In this document: one piece after another, positions 43,459 through 53,024 of the stretch | Numbering within the stretch: position 1 is the stretch's first letter | Layout of the letters: each line of letters starts with the position of its first letter | Origin: UBA2705 sp963977125 | Lineage (GTDB): Bacteria; Pseudomonadota; Alphaproteobacteria; Micavibrionales; Micavibrionaceae | DNA length: 64,000 nucleotides | Assembly (NCBI GenBank): GCA_963977125.1 | Contig: CAXBNJ010000001.1 | Location: 496,001-560,000, forward strand | Reading direction: 5' to 3' | Notes under the pieces: model-generated | What the model was told of the DNA's origin: nothing | The model's database searches: none | The model's input: the letters and a program-made list of their open reading frames with translations, nothing else | Program-made: the position numbers and the translations under genes

Positions 43459-43872
43459 TTATTTTGCTGCATTTCTTTCTTTTTTGCTTAGGCGTTTTTC
43501 GATGTCATGGCCTGATGTTCTTTCAGAAATACGGGCCGCTTTACCGCGAAGTTCGCGTAAGTAATATAGTTTTGCGCGACGGACTGAACCGCGGCGAATT
43601 AATTCAATTTTTTCAATGCGTGGGCTTAACAGTGGAAATACACGTTCAACGCCTTCACCTTGGCTGATTTTACGAACAGTGAAGCTGCCTTCAACGCCGC
43701 TGCCTTTTTTAGCAATACATAGACCTTCGAAGACCTGAACACGCTCGCGTGTGCCTTCAGTGATTTTAACGTGTACTTTTAATGTGTCGCCAGGGCCGAA
43801 CTTAACTTGTTCTTTGCCTTCGCTGAGTTTAGCTGCTTCTTTCGCATTAATGCGATCTACTAGATTTGTCAT
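43459..43872 (-). CDS. rplS: 50S ribosomal protein L19
   Basis: Located at the 30S-50S interface. Conserved FGPGDTLKVHVKITEGTRERVQVFEG and LRRGSVRRAKLYYLRELRGKAARI; the latter basic stretch is typical. 137 residues, slightly long with a Lys-rich tail. trmD normally lies directly upstream; here a kinase gene intervenes. Confidence 0.96.
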   Translation of the reverse strand: MTNLVDRINAKEAAKLSEGKEQVKFGPGDTLKVHVKITEGTRERVQVFEGLCIAKKGSGVEGSFTVRKISQGEGVERVFPLLSPRIEKIELIRRGSVRRAKLYYLRELRGKAARISERTSGHDIEKRLSKKERNAAK

Positions 43873-44049
43873 GTCGTTTCCTTTTAATGTGACTCTTATT
43901 CAAAGCCCGTAATAGTACAAAAATTAAGCACCATGCGGCTTTTTTATATTTTTTCGAGTTTTACCGGAGCATTCTTACCGAATATACGGGGATTATGCAA
44001 GCTTAAACTAGCATTTAATATGTATTTTTTCCACGCTTTTATAAGAAAT

Positions 44050-45696
44050 TTATAATAAAGCTTTAATTAGTGTGTTCATAACAACGGGTTTTGTTACAAA
44101 ATCATCCATACCGGCAGCAATGCACCTGTCTTGATCGGCTTCATAAGCGTTTGCCGTTAGGGCAATGATGCGGGGCTGCTTTATATTTAAACGTCGAATA
44201 GCTCTCGTGGCCTCATAGCCATCCATTATAGGCATTTGGCAGTCCATAAACACGGCATCATATGCATTGGCTTTGATCTTTTCAACGGCGATGGCGCCAT
44301 CTTCAGCCAGTTCAACGCTACAGCCAATGCTTTCAAGCATCTCGGAAATGATGAATTGGTTGGTGACAACGTCTTCGACCAATAATATGCGGGCATTAAT
44401 TTTCTTGGAGCTAAGAACTTTAATCGCATCTTCTTCTTCAAGGTAGAGATCAATGTCTTTAGCGCTGCTTTCGACCAGAGGCAAAGTGAACCAAAATGTC
44501 GAGCCTTCGCCTTCAACGCTATCAACGCCAATTGTACCCTTCATATATTTAATAATGTAACTACAAATAGCGAGGCCAAGTCCTGTGCCTGCGTGCTTAA
44601 CTTGTTTTCTTTTCTCTAATACTTGTTCATAAGCGACAAAAACGCCTGCTAGGTCATTTTTAGCAATGCCAATGCCCGTGTCCTTTACATGAAAGTACAA
44701 TGTATTATCGTCTTTAATCTTTACTTTTATATCTATTGCACCGTCTGGGTTTGTGAACTTTATAGCGTTACTAGAAAAATTCAAAAGCAGTTGGCGTATT
44801 TTCGTTTCATCAGTATTTATGTACTCAGGAATATCATCATCATAATCCAGAGTGCATTTTATAGACTTTTTATGTGACAAAGTTTCGAGTAGTAGGGCTT
44901 GTTCTTTTACCAGCTCTTTAATATTGCAGGCTGCTATGTTGACTGCAACATTCCCACTTTCCATTTTGGCGTAATCGAGTATGTCGTCTATGATTTCAAG
45001 AAGAGTGCGCCCAGAGCCCAAAATCGTATCAATATATTTGCCTTGCTTGTCATCGAGCTCTGTTTGTTTTAACAGTGCTGCCGCGCCAAGAATACCGTTC
45101 ATTGGCGTTCTTATTTCATGGCTCATGCCTGCAAAAAATTCAGATTGTGTTCGTAATACGCGTTTAATGCGTTTGTTACTTACTCGAAGCTCTAGCTGGC
45201 TCACCACAAGCTCGGCCATTGTTGTTAACATCAGGATTTGATCATCTGTAATGTCGTGACGGGGCTTTGTGTCGATGACACAGAGCGAGCCGAGTATATA
45301 GCCGTCTTTGTTCTTGAGCGGCGCGCCAGCATAAAAGCGAATATTCGGCGTTTCGGAAACAAGCGGATTGCTTCTAAAGCGATCATCACTCAGTGCATCC
45401 GGTACAAGGAGGAATTCGGATGAGGCCACAGCGTGGGCACAAAAAGACATGCTGCGATCGGTTTGCTTTGCATTTAAGCCGTAACATGATTTAAACCATT
45501 GTCTATCTTTATCAATTAAAGACACGAGCGCTATTGGCAGATTGAATGTTTTGGCAATGGTTTTCGTGACATTGTCAAAAACTTCTTCGGCATCGCTATC
45601 TAAAATATCGAGCTTATCCAGCGCCTTGAGGCGCTCTGGTTCATCCGTTGTAGGCTTGGGCGTTTTCCAGCCATCAGCTAAAGTCGTATATTCCAT
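44050..45696 (-). CDS. Hybrid sensor histidine kinase (GAF-HisKA-HATPase-REC)
   Basis: Cytoplasmic hybrid kinase: an N-terminal GAF-type domain (about 25-165, with FCAHAV and APLKNKDGYILGSLCVID), a coiled linker, HisKA with His193 in MSHEIRTPMNG, HATPase with N310 region, DTGIGI (339-344) and GTGLGL (370-375), and a C-terminal receiver with Asp485 in VFMDCQMPIMDG. No membrane segment is visible, so it probably senses an internal signal. It is set between trmD and rplS, which are usually adjacent; gap to rplS is 177 bases, to trmD 85. Confidence 0.93.
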   Translation of the reverse strand: MEYTTLADGWKTPKPTTDEPERLKALDKLDILDSDAEEVFDNVTKTIAKTFNLPIALVSLIDKDRQWFKSCYGLNAKQTDRSMSFCAHAVASSEFLLVPDALSDDRFRSNPLVSETPNIRFYAGAPLKNKDGYILGSLCVIDTKPRHDITDDQILMLTTMAELVVSQLELRVSNKRIKRVLRTQSEFFAGMSHEIRTPMNGILGAAALLKQTELDDKQGKYIDTILGSGRTLLEIIDDILDYAKMESGNVAVNIAACNIKELVKEQALLLETLSHKKSIKCTLDYDDDIPEYINTDETKIRQLLLNFSSNAIKFTNPDGAIDIKVKIKDDNTLYFHVKDTGIGIAKNDLAGVFVAYEQVLEKRKQVKHAGTGLGLAICSYIIKYMKGTIGVDSVEGEGSTFWFTLPLVESSAKDIDLYLEEEDAIKVLSSKKINARILLVEDVVTNQFIISEMLESIGCSVELAEDGAIAVEKIKANAYDAVFMDCQMPIMDGYEATRAIRRLNIKQPRIIALTANAYEADQDRCIAAGMDDFVTKPVVMNTLIKALL

Positions 45697-45781
45697 TCAA
45701 GTTCCAATTTCAAAATTAGTAACCATAGAACGCTATGCTTATGGTCTGTATTAAGTTAAGTATATGCACGAAAACTTAATT

Positions 45782-46489
45782 TTAAGTTGCTTTTTTATAG
45801 CTATTCCATAAGTCGGGACGGCGCGCTTTTGTGAGTTCTTCTGCTTGAACTTCGCGCCATGCTTTTATATGGGCGTGATTACCAGAGCGTAATATGTCGG
45901 GTACTATATGGGATTGATTAAAGCAATCGGTCCATTCGGCAGGGCGCGTGTAATGTGGGTATTCAAGCAAGCCGTTGCTATGGCTCTCTTCGCCTGCGGT
46001 CTCTGTATTACCCATTACGCCGGGCAGTAAGCGTATGCAGGCATCCATGAGGATTTGAGCGGCAGGTTCACCGCCGGATAACACGTAATCTCCAATGGAA
46101 ATTTCTTCAAAGCCATGTGCATCTAAAAAACGTTGATCGACTCCCTCGTAGCGACCGCAAAGTAAGGTGATGGGCTCCTCACGCAGGGCTAAATCTTGAG
46201 TGAGCTTTTGGTTAAGCACTTGGCCGCGTGGGCTAAGATATATTTTGCGGCCCGGGTTTTCTAAGCTCAGCAGGGCTTTTTCAAGTATATCCGCGCGCAT
46301 GACCATGCCTGCGCCGCCGCCAAAAGGTGTGTCATCCACTGATTTATGTTTGTCTTCGGCAAAATCGCGTGGGTTAATTAGCGTATAAGACCAATCACCG
46401 CGCTCAAGTGCTTTACCCGCTAATGATTGCCCAAGCATAGCGGGGAACATTTCAGGGAATAAGCTTATTATATTGACATGCCAAGCCAT
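45782..46489 (-). CDS. trmD: tRNA (guanine-37-N1)-methyltransferase TrmD
   Basis: SPOUT methyltransferase with the AdoMet-binding knot at ISIGDYVLSGGEPAAQ and the start WHVNIISLFPEMFPAML. 235 residues. Follows rimM by 13 bases as in most bacteria. Its downstream rplS is separated by the kinase gene. Confidence 0.96.
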   Translation of the reverse strand: MAWHVNIISLFPEMFPAMLGQSLAGKALERGDWSYTLINPRDFAEDKHKSVDDTPFGGGAGMVMRADILEKALLSLENPGRKIYLSPRGQVLNQKLTQDLALREEPITLLCGRYEGVDQRFLDAHGFEEISIGDYVLSGGEPAAQILMDACIRLLPGVMGNTETAGEESHSNGLLEYPHYTRPAEWTDCFNQSHIVPDILRSGNHAHIKAWREVQAEELTKARRPDLWNSYKKAT

Positions 46490-46502
46490 TAACAGGGGCC
46501 TC

Positions 46503-47009
46503 CTAATCTAGGTAGTCTTCAAAATTTTGAACAATGACGTGTTGTTCTTCAAGGTCAATATTCACAATATAGTCTTTGTTAAAAGGCAAATAAAAGCTAT
46601 TACCCGAAAGGGGGGCTATTTCAAGCAAATCACCTGCGCCAAAATTTTGCATGAGCTTAACTGTACCGAGTTTATTTTTCTCACCATCAATAACGCTTAA
46701 GCCAACAAGGTCGCGATGATAAATTTCATCATCATCAAGTGTCGGCAGCTTTTCTTCATCCATGAAAATTTCTAAATGACGTAATTCTTCGGCAGCGTTG
46801 CGATCATCAACGCCTTCAACCGAGGCAAGGTAATCACCCTTAATAGCATTTTTAAGTGTGATTTTTATTTGCTCAGAGCCTTCTGCGTCGCGGTAAAGCA
46901 CAGCATCAGGGCCTTTAACTAAGCTAATGTCATCAGCATAGATACGAACTTTAACAAGGCCTCGAATGCCATGGGCATTGAGGATTTTTGCAATACATAA
47001 ACGTGACAT
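46503..47009 (-). CDS. rimM: Ribosome maturation factor RimM
   Basis: Binds S19 and helps 16S rRNA maturation. RimM domain at the start (CIAKILNAHGIRGLVKVRIYAD) and PRC-barrel at the C-terminus (YHRDLVGLSVIDGEKNKLG). 168 residues. Only three bases separate it from pgk. The usual rpsP neighbour upstream is replaced by pgk. Confidence 0.94.
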   Translation of the reverse strand: MSRLCIAKILNAHGIRGLVKVRIYADDISLVKGPDAVLYRDAEGSEQIKITLKNAIKGDYLASVEGVDDRNAAEELRHLEIFMDEEKLPTLDDDEIYHRDLVGLSVIDGEKNKLGTVKLMQNFGAGDLLEIAPLSGNSFYLPFNKDYIVNIDLEEQHVIVQNFEDYLD

Positions 47010-47012
47010 ATT

Positions 47013-48218
47013 TTAAGCGGCCTTTGCGTTATTTTGAAGCGCGGCTATGCCGGGCAATGTTTTGCCTTCAAGCCATTCTAGGAATGCGCCGCCAGCCGTT
47101 GAAATATAAGTAAAGTCTTTGGAGCTATCTGTGCCGTCTAATGCAGCCACAGTATCGCCGCCACCAGCAACGGATTTGATTTGGCCTTTTCGAGTAAGCT
47201 GAGCGACGACTTTAGCGAGCTCATTCGTGCCTATATCAAAAGGTTTAATTTCAAAAGCGCCCATAGGGCCATTCCAAATAACTGTTTTACAACCCAACAT
47301 AATTTCTTTGACGTTGTCTATGCTTTCAGGGCCAATGTCAAGCACCATAAGGTCTTCTGGAATGGTACTTGTCGTGTGAATGGCGCGTGGTGCATCGGCT
47401 GAAAATGCCGTGGCGCAATTTACATCAATGGGCAATATGATTTGACATTCATGTTCATCGGCCACATCCATAATGCTTAGGGCTTGGGCAATCATGCCTG
47501 GTTCAGCCAAGGATTTCCCAATCTCAATGCCGCGCGCTAATAAAAAAGTATTCGCCATGCCGCCACCAAGAATAAGATAGTCAACTTGCGTTACGAGGCT
47601 TTTTAATAAGCTCAGTTTCGTTGAGACTTTCGCGCCGCCAACCACGGCAGCGACGGGTTTTTCGGGTGATTTTAAGATCGTTTCTAGGGCGCCAAGTTCT
47701 TCTTGGACAAGCAAGCCTGCGCCTGAGGGTAAAAGGGTGGTGATGCCCGCAATAGACGCGTGAGCGCGATGCGCCGCTGAAAAAGCATCATTAATGTAAA
47801 TATCGCCAAGCTGCGCGAGGGCGGCAGAAAATTCGGTGTCGTTGGCTTCTTCGCCCGCATGGAAGCGTAAGTTCTCAAGTAATATAATATCGCCATTGCC
47901 CATCGCGTTTATTGCGGTTTTGGCCGTATCGCCAATACACTCCGCGGCAAATCCAACAGCACAGCCCCAACGTTGATTTAAAACATCAGGCAGAAAAGCC
48001 AGTGAGTATTCAGCATTAACTTGACCTTTAGGGCGGCCAAAATGTGACAAAACAACAATTTTTGCATTTTGAGCACGTAAATAATCAATAGTCGGCTTTA
48101 AACGATCTATACGCGTGAAATCACTGACGGCATCATTTAAAACAGGGACGTTTAAATCAGCACGTAATAAAACAATTTTTCCATTAAAATCAAAATCTGT
48201 AAGTGTTTGATAAGCCAT
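47013..48218 (-). CDS. pgk: Phosphoglycerate kinase
   Basis: Glycolytic enzyme. The N-terminal substrate motif VLLRADLNVPV, FGRPKG, and the C-terminal GGGDTVAAL ATP region are clear. 401 residues. Its ATG overlaps the stop of pip by one base (TAATG). It is 26 kb from gap, so the glycolytic genes are split. Confidence 0.97.
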   Translation of the reverse strand: MAYQTLTDFDFNGKIVLLRADLNVPVLNDAVSDFTRIDRLKPTIDYLRAQNAKIVVLSHFGRPKGQVNAEYSLAFLPDVLNQRWGCAVGFAAECIGDTAKTAINAMGNGDIILLENLRFHAGEEANDTEFSAALAQLGDIYINDAFSAAHRAHASIAGITTLLPSGAGLLVQEELGALETILKSPEKPVAAVVGGAKVSTKLSLLKSLVTQVDYLILGGGMANTFLLARGIEIGKSLAEPGMIAQALSIMDVADEHECQIILPIDVNCATAFSADAPRAIHTTSTIPEDLMVLDIGPESIDNVKEIMLGCKTVIWNGPMGAFEIKPFDIGTNELAKVVAQLTRKGQIKSVAGGGDTVAALDGTDSSKDFTYISTAGGAFLEWLEGKTLPGIAALQNNAKAA

Positions 48219-49246
48219 TATTGAGGTCTTTCTAAGCTGTGATTATTGTCTTCTATCGGGGCTGTATTGCTGGCCGCTATGCGTTGTTTTTCTTTGTAAT
48301 GTTCAGCTAATTCATAGGTGACCATTAATAGGCGTGTGCGTATCGCAGGGTCCATCATCGAGTGCCCCGCGCAATCGACCAAATAATACGCAGCATTGGG
48401 GCAAATATCAATAAGTGATTCTGCGCTAATTGGTGGGCAAATAATGTCGTAGCGGCCTTGCACAACCGTTAGTGGGATTTCTTTGACAGCCTTTAAACGG
48501 CGGAGGATTGAACGCTTGCCTGTTAAGCTGTGTTTCATAAAATAATGTGCTTCTATGCGCGCCAAGGCCAAGGCTTGTGCGCGAAGCTCTTTACTTAGCT
48601 CAGGCATATGTGTGGGGATAATCGTCGCGCAGTGACTCTCATAAGTGAACCACTCAATAGCGGCTTCTTGCTGACTGGGCAGGTCGCCTTGCGTTAGGCG
48701 CTTGTAATAGGCTTTGAGTAGATTGGAGCGCTTATTTTTAGGAATATAATTAACAAAGCGCTGCCAAGCTTTGGGCGCTAAGCTTTTGCTACCGTTAAGA
48801 AACCAGTCAATCTCGCTTGGCTGTAATAAAAATATGCCGCGCAGAATCATGCTGTCAACGCGATGAGAATGTTCAATAGCATAGAGAAGGGCAAGAGTGC
48901 TGCCCCAAGACCCACCAAAGACATGCCATGTATCAATAGCTAAATGCTGACGCAGTTTTTCAATGTCTTGGACGAGCGCATCAGGGGTATTCTCTTTCAA
49001 CTCACCATGCGGGGAAGAACGTCCACAGCCGCGTTGATCGAATAAAATAATGCGGAAAATATCTGGGTCAAAAAAGCGGCGATGGGTTGGCGCGCAACCT
49101 TCGCCAGGGCCGCCATGTAAAATAATGACTGGAACGCCGTTTGGGTTACCGCATTGCTCCCAATAGAGGCTATGCAATTCACTTACCTCTAAAAAGCCTG
49201 AGGCATAGGGATCAATCGATGGATAAAGTTCAAGTAATTCAGCCAT
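48218..49246 (-). CDS. pip: Proline iminopeptidase
   Basis: Alpha/beta-hydrolase of peptidase family S33 cleaving N-terminal proline. Oxyanion HGGPG, Ser113 in GGSWGS, Asp in QGRYDIICP and His in CAGHSMMD. The frame extends to ATG 49252, the second ATG 49246 (MAELLELYP) matches the family start better. 342 residues with a variable polar C-terminus. Cytoplasmic. Overlap with pgk suggests co-transcription. Confidence 0.93.
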   Translation of the reverse strand: MAELLELYPSIDPYASGFLEVSELHSLYWEQCGNPNGVPVIILHGGPGEGCAPTHRRFFDPDIFRIILFDQRGCGRSSPHGELKENTPDALVQDIEKLRQHLAIDTWHVFGGSWGSTLALLYAIEHSHRVDSMILRGIFLLQPSEIDWFLNGSKSLAPKAWQRFVNYIPKNKRSNLLKAYYKRLTQGDLPSQQEAAIEWFTYESHCATIIPTHMPELSKELRAQALALARIEAHYFMKHSLTGKRSILRRLKAVKEIPLTVVQGRYDIICPPISAESLIDICPNAAYYLVDCAGHSMMDPAIRTRLLMVTYELAEHYKEKQRIAASNTAPIEDNNHSLERPQ

Positions 49247-49307
49247 GCACATAGTGTATCATTATTCGCTTTGAGAGGAAGCTATAATTTTTAAGCTATA
49301 TACACCC

Positions 49308-50303
49308 TTATGGTGTAGGAACTTCTGGCGTAGGTGTTTTATGTGTCGGTGTTTGTAGGCTAGGCTCTAGCCATTCAATTTGCTCTGGGTGGTCAACATC
49401 TATGAATGGCCCATTATAACCATCAATCCAGCCGCGAACCCGCAGGGTTTTACCGCCAGAATCCATGATGTCGATATTTTGTTTTGAAAACAAGCGTCGT
49501 AAATTGGACGGAATAATCACGGTAAAGTCTTTACGCCAATCTTGCCCGAAATTAAGATAGATTTTATTGTTATTCATCGCAACGCTACGCACCACGCCTT
49601 CAACAATGAAGAAGCCGCGTAACGATTCGGCAATGTTTAAAGCGTCTTTTGGTGTGAAGTTTTCATCTTGCCAGAGGCCTATACCCTCGGTTCGGGCGAA
49701 TGTTTCAATTTTGCGCATTTGATCAATCAAGTAAGGCCAATCATTGCGGGTGCGGATCTGCGCATAGCCACTGGCGAGCAGCGCACCTTGAACCCATAAA
49801 TTATCCGCTTTTGTAAACGCATGGGCGCGAGTGTGACCATAGCGGTCTTTATCTTTGCATTTATTATCTTTGCAACTATATAGATTAATAGGCTGGTTTA
49901 AAAAGTTCTCTTCCAGAAAGGCTTTGGTTGTGAGGTCGTTCTCATTATCTTTAGGAATATATAATGCTTCCAAATAAACAATTTCACCTTCACTGGTCAA
50001 AACAGTTTGGGAATTAATAATGGTTTTAAACTCAACAGTCTTGATAAGTTTTAGATTGGCTAAATCGGTTTTAGGGTCAAGGTGAAGGCCGCTTTCTAGT
50101 GCGCTATTGATGTCTGATATTTTACTGGGCGCAGCTTTAAAGGCTGTATCATCCTCGGTTTTATCAACGTTGTAATGATGGAGGCCTTGTGCATAAAGAT
50201 TCTTTTTTAATGACAAGCGGCCTATATCATTTACAAATAGGGTCTGAGTTAGCCCCAGTGCGAAGAACAAAATAAAAATAAGGAACAATACTATGCGCGG
50301 CAT
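49308..50303 (-). CDS. Thermonuclease (SNase)-like secreted or membrane-anchored protein
   Basis: A start ATG 50303 gives an N-terminal hydrophobic segment MPRIVLFLIFILFFALG that may be an uncleaved signal anchor. A SNase-like OB fold is suggested by GEIVYLEALYIP, RYGHTRAHAF and GALLASGYAQIRTRND followed by ETFARTEGIGLW, as in staphylococcal nuclease homologs. Whether it is catalytic is unclear because I cannot place all active residues. A Pro-rich tail (TPTHKTPTPEVPTP) ends the protein. It overlaps the divergent protease gene by about eleven bases. Confidence 0.8.
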   Translation of the reverse strand: MPRIVLFLIFILFFALGLTQTLFVNDIGRLSLKKNLYAQGLHHYNVDKTEDDTAFKAAPSKISDINSALESGLHLDPKTDLANLKLIKTVEFKTIINSQTVLTSEGEIVYLEALYIPKDNENDLTTKAFLEENFLNQPINLYSCKDNKCKDKDRYGHTRAHAFTKADNLWVQGALLASGYAQIRTRNDWPYLIDQMRKIETFARTEGIGLWQDENFTPKDALNIAESLRGFFIVEGVVRSVAMNNNKIYLNFGQDWRKDFTVIIPSNLRRLFSKQNIDIMDSGGKTLRVRGWIDGYNGPFIDVDHPEQIEWLEPSLQTPTHKTPTPEVPTP

Positions 50304-51786
50304 TTCAATTAAATCTTCCTTGAGAGTAATCAGTCCATTGGTGCTGTTAAGCTTTAGCATGATTTTAAGCGCCTGTTCAACTAATCCCGCTACGGGTGAG
50401 CGTCAATTCACAAGTTTAATGTCTCCAGAAAAAGAAAAGCAGATTGGTGCGCAAGAGCACGAAAAAGCGTTAAAACAATTTGGCGGTATTTATAAGAATA
50501 AGGAATTAACGGATTATGTAAGCCGTATTGGCCAAGCGCTCGCGAAAAATACTGAACGCAATGATGTTGAGTATAAGTTCTTTTTACTCGATTCACCTGA
50601 AGCCAATGCTTTTGCGATTCCGGGTGGTTATATTTACATTACGCGTGGGATTCTCGCTTTGGCGAATAATGAAGCCGAACTCGCTGCTGTCATTGGTCAC
50701 GAAATAGGCCATATAACGGGGCGTCACAGCGCAGAGCGTTATTCGCATACGGTTGTGACCTCTTTGGGCGCGGCTATTTTGGGTGCGGCTGTGAATGATA
50801 AAAACGTTAGTGATGCTGCCAATTATGGCGCAGGGCTATATTTAAATAGTTACTCACGCAGTCAAGAAAATGAAGCTGATATGCTTGGCGTACGCTATCT
50901 GCACCGCGCGGGTTATGATGTGACCGCAATGACTGGATTTTTAACAAGTCTTGGGGCGTTTTCAAAGCTTGAAGCACAAGTAAATGGGGATGATACAGGG
51001 CCGCGCGTTGAGTATTTATCGACGCATCCATTAACGGAAAAACGTATTGTAAACACAGTAAAAGAATCTGGGCGTTATCCAGCGAATGCAAAAAATATGC
51101 ATAAGAAAAGCTATTTGAAAATGATTAATGGCGTGGCATGGGGCAGTTCAAAAGCGCAAGGCTTTGTTCGTAACCACGATTTTGTGCACCCTGAAATGGG
51201 CTTTAAATTTACTGTACCTGATTTCGCCAAAATGGTTAATCGCCCAAGCGAGGTTTTAATTACCGCCAATGATCAAGCCCATAAAGGCGTTGCTGTTTTT
51301 GATATGGGGACAGCACGCCAAGAGCTTAGCCCGACGGCCTATATTGAATATGAATGGATGAAAAAAGAACCATTACAAGGCGTTGAAGCGATTAAAATTA
51401 ACGGCCTAGACGCAGCAACAGCAGTGTTCCCAGGGCATATAAATGGCAATGCGGCGCAAATCCGCTTGGTGGCGATTGCATGGGCGCCTAAAAAATTCAT
51501 TCGTTTCCAAATTGCGCTGCCGGCTGGCTTAAGTGCAGCGGATAATGAGGCCTATAAGAAAATGACTTATAGCTTTAAACGTATAGATAAAAACTCTGTA
51601 GGGGGTGGTGATATGATTGCGCTGACCTTGGCGCGTCAGGGTGATAGTGTTGATGTCTTATCTCAATTGCAGACCAGTGTGTTTAACGAATATAGCAGCG
51701 CGTATTTCCGCGTTCTCAATGGTTTGCCAGCACAGCAAAACAACGTTGTCGCGGGTGATCTATACAAGATTATCAAACGTGATTAA
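50293..51786 (+). CDS. M48 family metalloprotease, lipoprotein
   Basis: Zinc metalloprotease with HEIGH at residues 136-140 and the third-ligand motif NEADMLGVRY (Glu about 192). N-terminal signal with lipobox LSAC (Cys28). The conserved FTSLMSPEKEKQIG and IPGGYIYITRG fit BepA/LoiP-like enzymes active in the envelope. A C-terminal beta-rich region (350-497) is specific to this subgroup. AAGGA lies eight bases upstream of the ATG. It faces the divergent nuclease-like gene. Confidence 0.93.
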   Translation: MRGISIKSSLRVISPLVLLSFSMILSACSTNPATGERQFTSLMSPEKEKQIGAQEHEKALKQFGGIYKNKELTDYVSRIGQALAKNTERNDVEYKFFLLDSPEANAFAIPGGYIYITRGILALANNEAELAAVIGHEIGHITGRHSAERYSHTVVTSLGAAILGAAVNDKNVSDAANYGAGLYLNSYSRSQENEADMLGVRYLHRAGYDVTAMTGFLTSLGAFSKLEAQVNGDDTGPRVEYLSTHPLTEKRIVNTVKESGRYPANAKNMHKKSYLKMINGVAWGSSKAQGFVRNHDFVHPEMGFKFTVPDFAKMVNRPSEVLITANDQAHKGVAVFDMGTARQELSPTAYIEYEWMKKEPLQGVEAIKINGLDAATAVFPGHINGNAAQIRLVAIAWAPKKFIRFQIALPAGLSAADNEAYKKMTYSFKRIDKNSVGGGDMIALTLARQGDSVDVLSQLQTSVFNEYSSAYFRVLNGLPAQQNNVVAGDLYKIIKRD

Positions 51787-51855
51787 AGGTTATTTAGGTA
51801 GATTTAGGCGCTTCATGGCTCAGATCTTCGTCGTTTTTTTGGAGTATAGGCAGGC

Positions 51856-51871
51856 AAAAAAAAGGGGGGGG
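51856..51871. repeat. Homopolymer run A8-G8
   Basis: Eight A followed by eight G between two convergent genes. G8 tracts can slip, but no promoter or frame depends on it as far as can be seen. Confidence 0.9.
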
Positions 51872-51905
51872 TAGTAAGGCTTTTAGAGTCTTACATTCTT
51901 ACATC

Positions 51906-51927
51906 CCATTGGCGCCCCATTGGCGCC
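51906..51927. repeat. Two tandem 11-base repeats
   Basis: CCATTGGCGCC occurs twice in direct succession. Each contains the palindrome GGCGCC. Function unknown. Confidence 0.85.
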
Positions 51928-51937
51928 GTTTCCCTAT

Positions 51938-52324
51938 TTAAAGGGATAGTTTGTGTTCACAAATGGCGGCCAAGTTATGTGCGCCATGTTCTTTTAAAGC
52001 GTTAATGGCATGAGGCGTAAGAAGCTCATCGGGAACGCTAACGCTGAGAGTGCCTATATCGAGAACTCTTTGTGCAAACAGGACTGTCAGGTCACAGACT
52101 TCAAGCTCAAGCTTGAAAAACTCATCGGTTGTGCCTGTAGCCACGGTATTAAAAGTCTCTGCAGCATAGCGCATTTCTTTGTCTTGTATTTGTGCAAGCT
52201 CACGGGTTGTTAAAGAGTTAAGCGCATTGTTTTTGTTCTCAGAGCTCGCATCGAGCTGCTTATCAAGGGCTTCTCTGAATGTGAGAGAGAGTTCGCAGAG
52301 TCGTTCTAAGCTTATGCCAGACAT
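51938..52324 (-). CDS. Unknown protein, 128 aa
   Basis: No family recognised. Helical, acidic, without membrane segment. Sequence begins MSGISLERLCELSLTFREAL. A GTTDEFFKLELEV stretch suggests paired helices. Convergent with the M48 protease. Function unknown. Confidence 0.6.
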   Translation of the reverse strand: MSGISLERLCELSLTFREALDKQLDASSENKNNALNSLTTRELAQIQDKEMRYAAETFNTVATGTTDEFFKLELEVCDLTVLFAQRVLDIGTLSVSVPDELLTPHAINALKEHGAHNLAAICEHKLSL

Positions 52325-52463
52325 TTTAAATTTCCTAAAATTATGCGCGTGAATTATTTATAATATATTTTAATATGTAACAAAGTTAAGCAATATTTAG
52401 CCATAGATACATAAATCATATGGCGCTTGATCTTTTTATCCACATAAACACCTTAATAAAAAG

Positions 52464-52496
52464 CCCCCATATGCGTTAAACATGTGAGGGCTTCTT
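52464..52496 (-). terminator. Intrinsic terminator after DUF1476 gene
   Basis: AAGCCCTCACATG pairs with CATATGGGGGCTT on the minus strand with one mismatch and a wobble, followed by T5. Placed behind the zeta-subunit gene. Confidence 0.7.
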
Positions 52497-52541
52497 AATG
52501 TATCTGTGCTTGAAACACTATGTGCTGTTAATCAGCCGTTT

Positions 52542-52874
52542 CTAGTCAGGCATAACTTCATTCATAACCTGTAAGCGCGCTATAGCTTCAAATTCTGTTA
52601 ATTTTTCATTTAAAACATGGTCTGTAAGCTCAAGGCCTTTGGCTTCAATGTCAGGGCGCACTTTACGGATAACATCGTCGTAACCGGCTTCTTCAAGGTT
52701 AGCGGCAATGACATCGCCCGCGTAGCTTAGCGACATATCAGCATCTAAACCGATTTGCTCACCGATCCATAGGCCGAAAAGCTTGCATGTGCGTGCTTCT
52801 ATTTTGAAGTTGATTTCTTCGTCATGTGCAAACTTGTTCTCAAACGTTTTCTGGCGATCTTCCATACTGCTCAT
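52542..52874 (-). CDS. ATPase inhibitor subunit zeta (DUF1476)
   Basis: Small protein of the DUF1476 family, known in alphaproteobacteria as the zeta inhibitor of the F1Fo-ATP synthase. Matches include the start EDRQKTFENKFAHDEE, ARTCKLFGLWIGEQIGL, YAGDVIAANLEEAG and DVIRKVRPDIEAKG. 110 residues, close to the usual 105. Beginning of family helps placement of the window in Alphaproteobacteria. Divergent from purC across 150 bases. Confidence 0.92.
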   Translation of the reverse strand: MSSMEDRQKTFENKFAHDEEINFKIEARTCKLFGLWIGEQIGLDADMSLSYAGDVIAANLEEAGYDDVIRKVRPDIEAKGLELTDHVLNEKLTEFEAIARLQVMNEVMPD

Positions 52875-53024
52875 TATAGAGGTCCTTTCGACTTATATTA
52901 TTGTTAAAACTGTAGTTAAATGTTCATGGTTTCGCTGTTTATAGCGGTGTATTATTTCCATTAATATGAATACATGTTTATATGTATAGATAATAGTACA
53001 AAATTTGAAAATGAGAATAAAATT

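Larger units (their letters stand above)
51787..51937. other. Repeat-rich intergenic segment
   Basis: Holds an A8G8 run (51856-51871) and two adjacent copies of an 11-base unit at 51906-51927. No clear terminator for the M48 gene was found. Confidence 0.6.
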
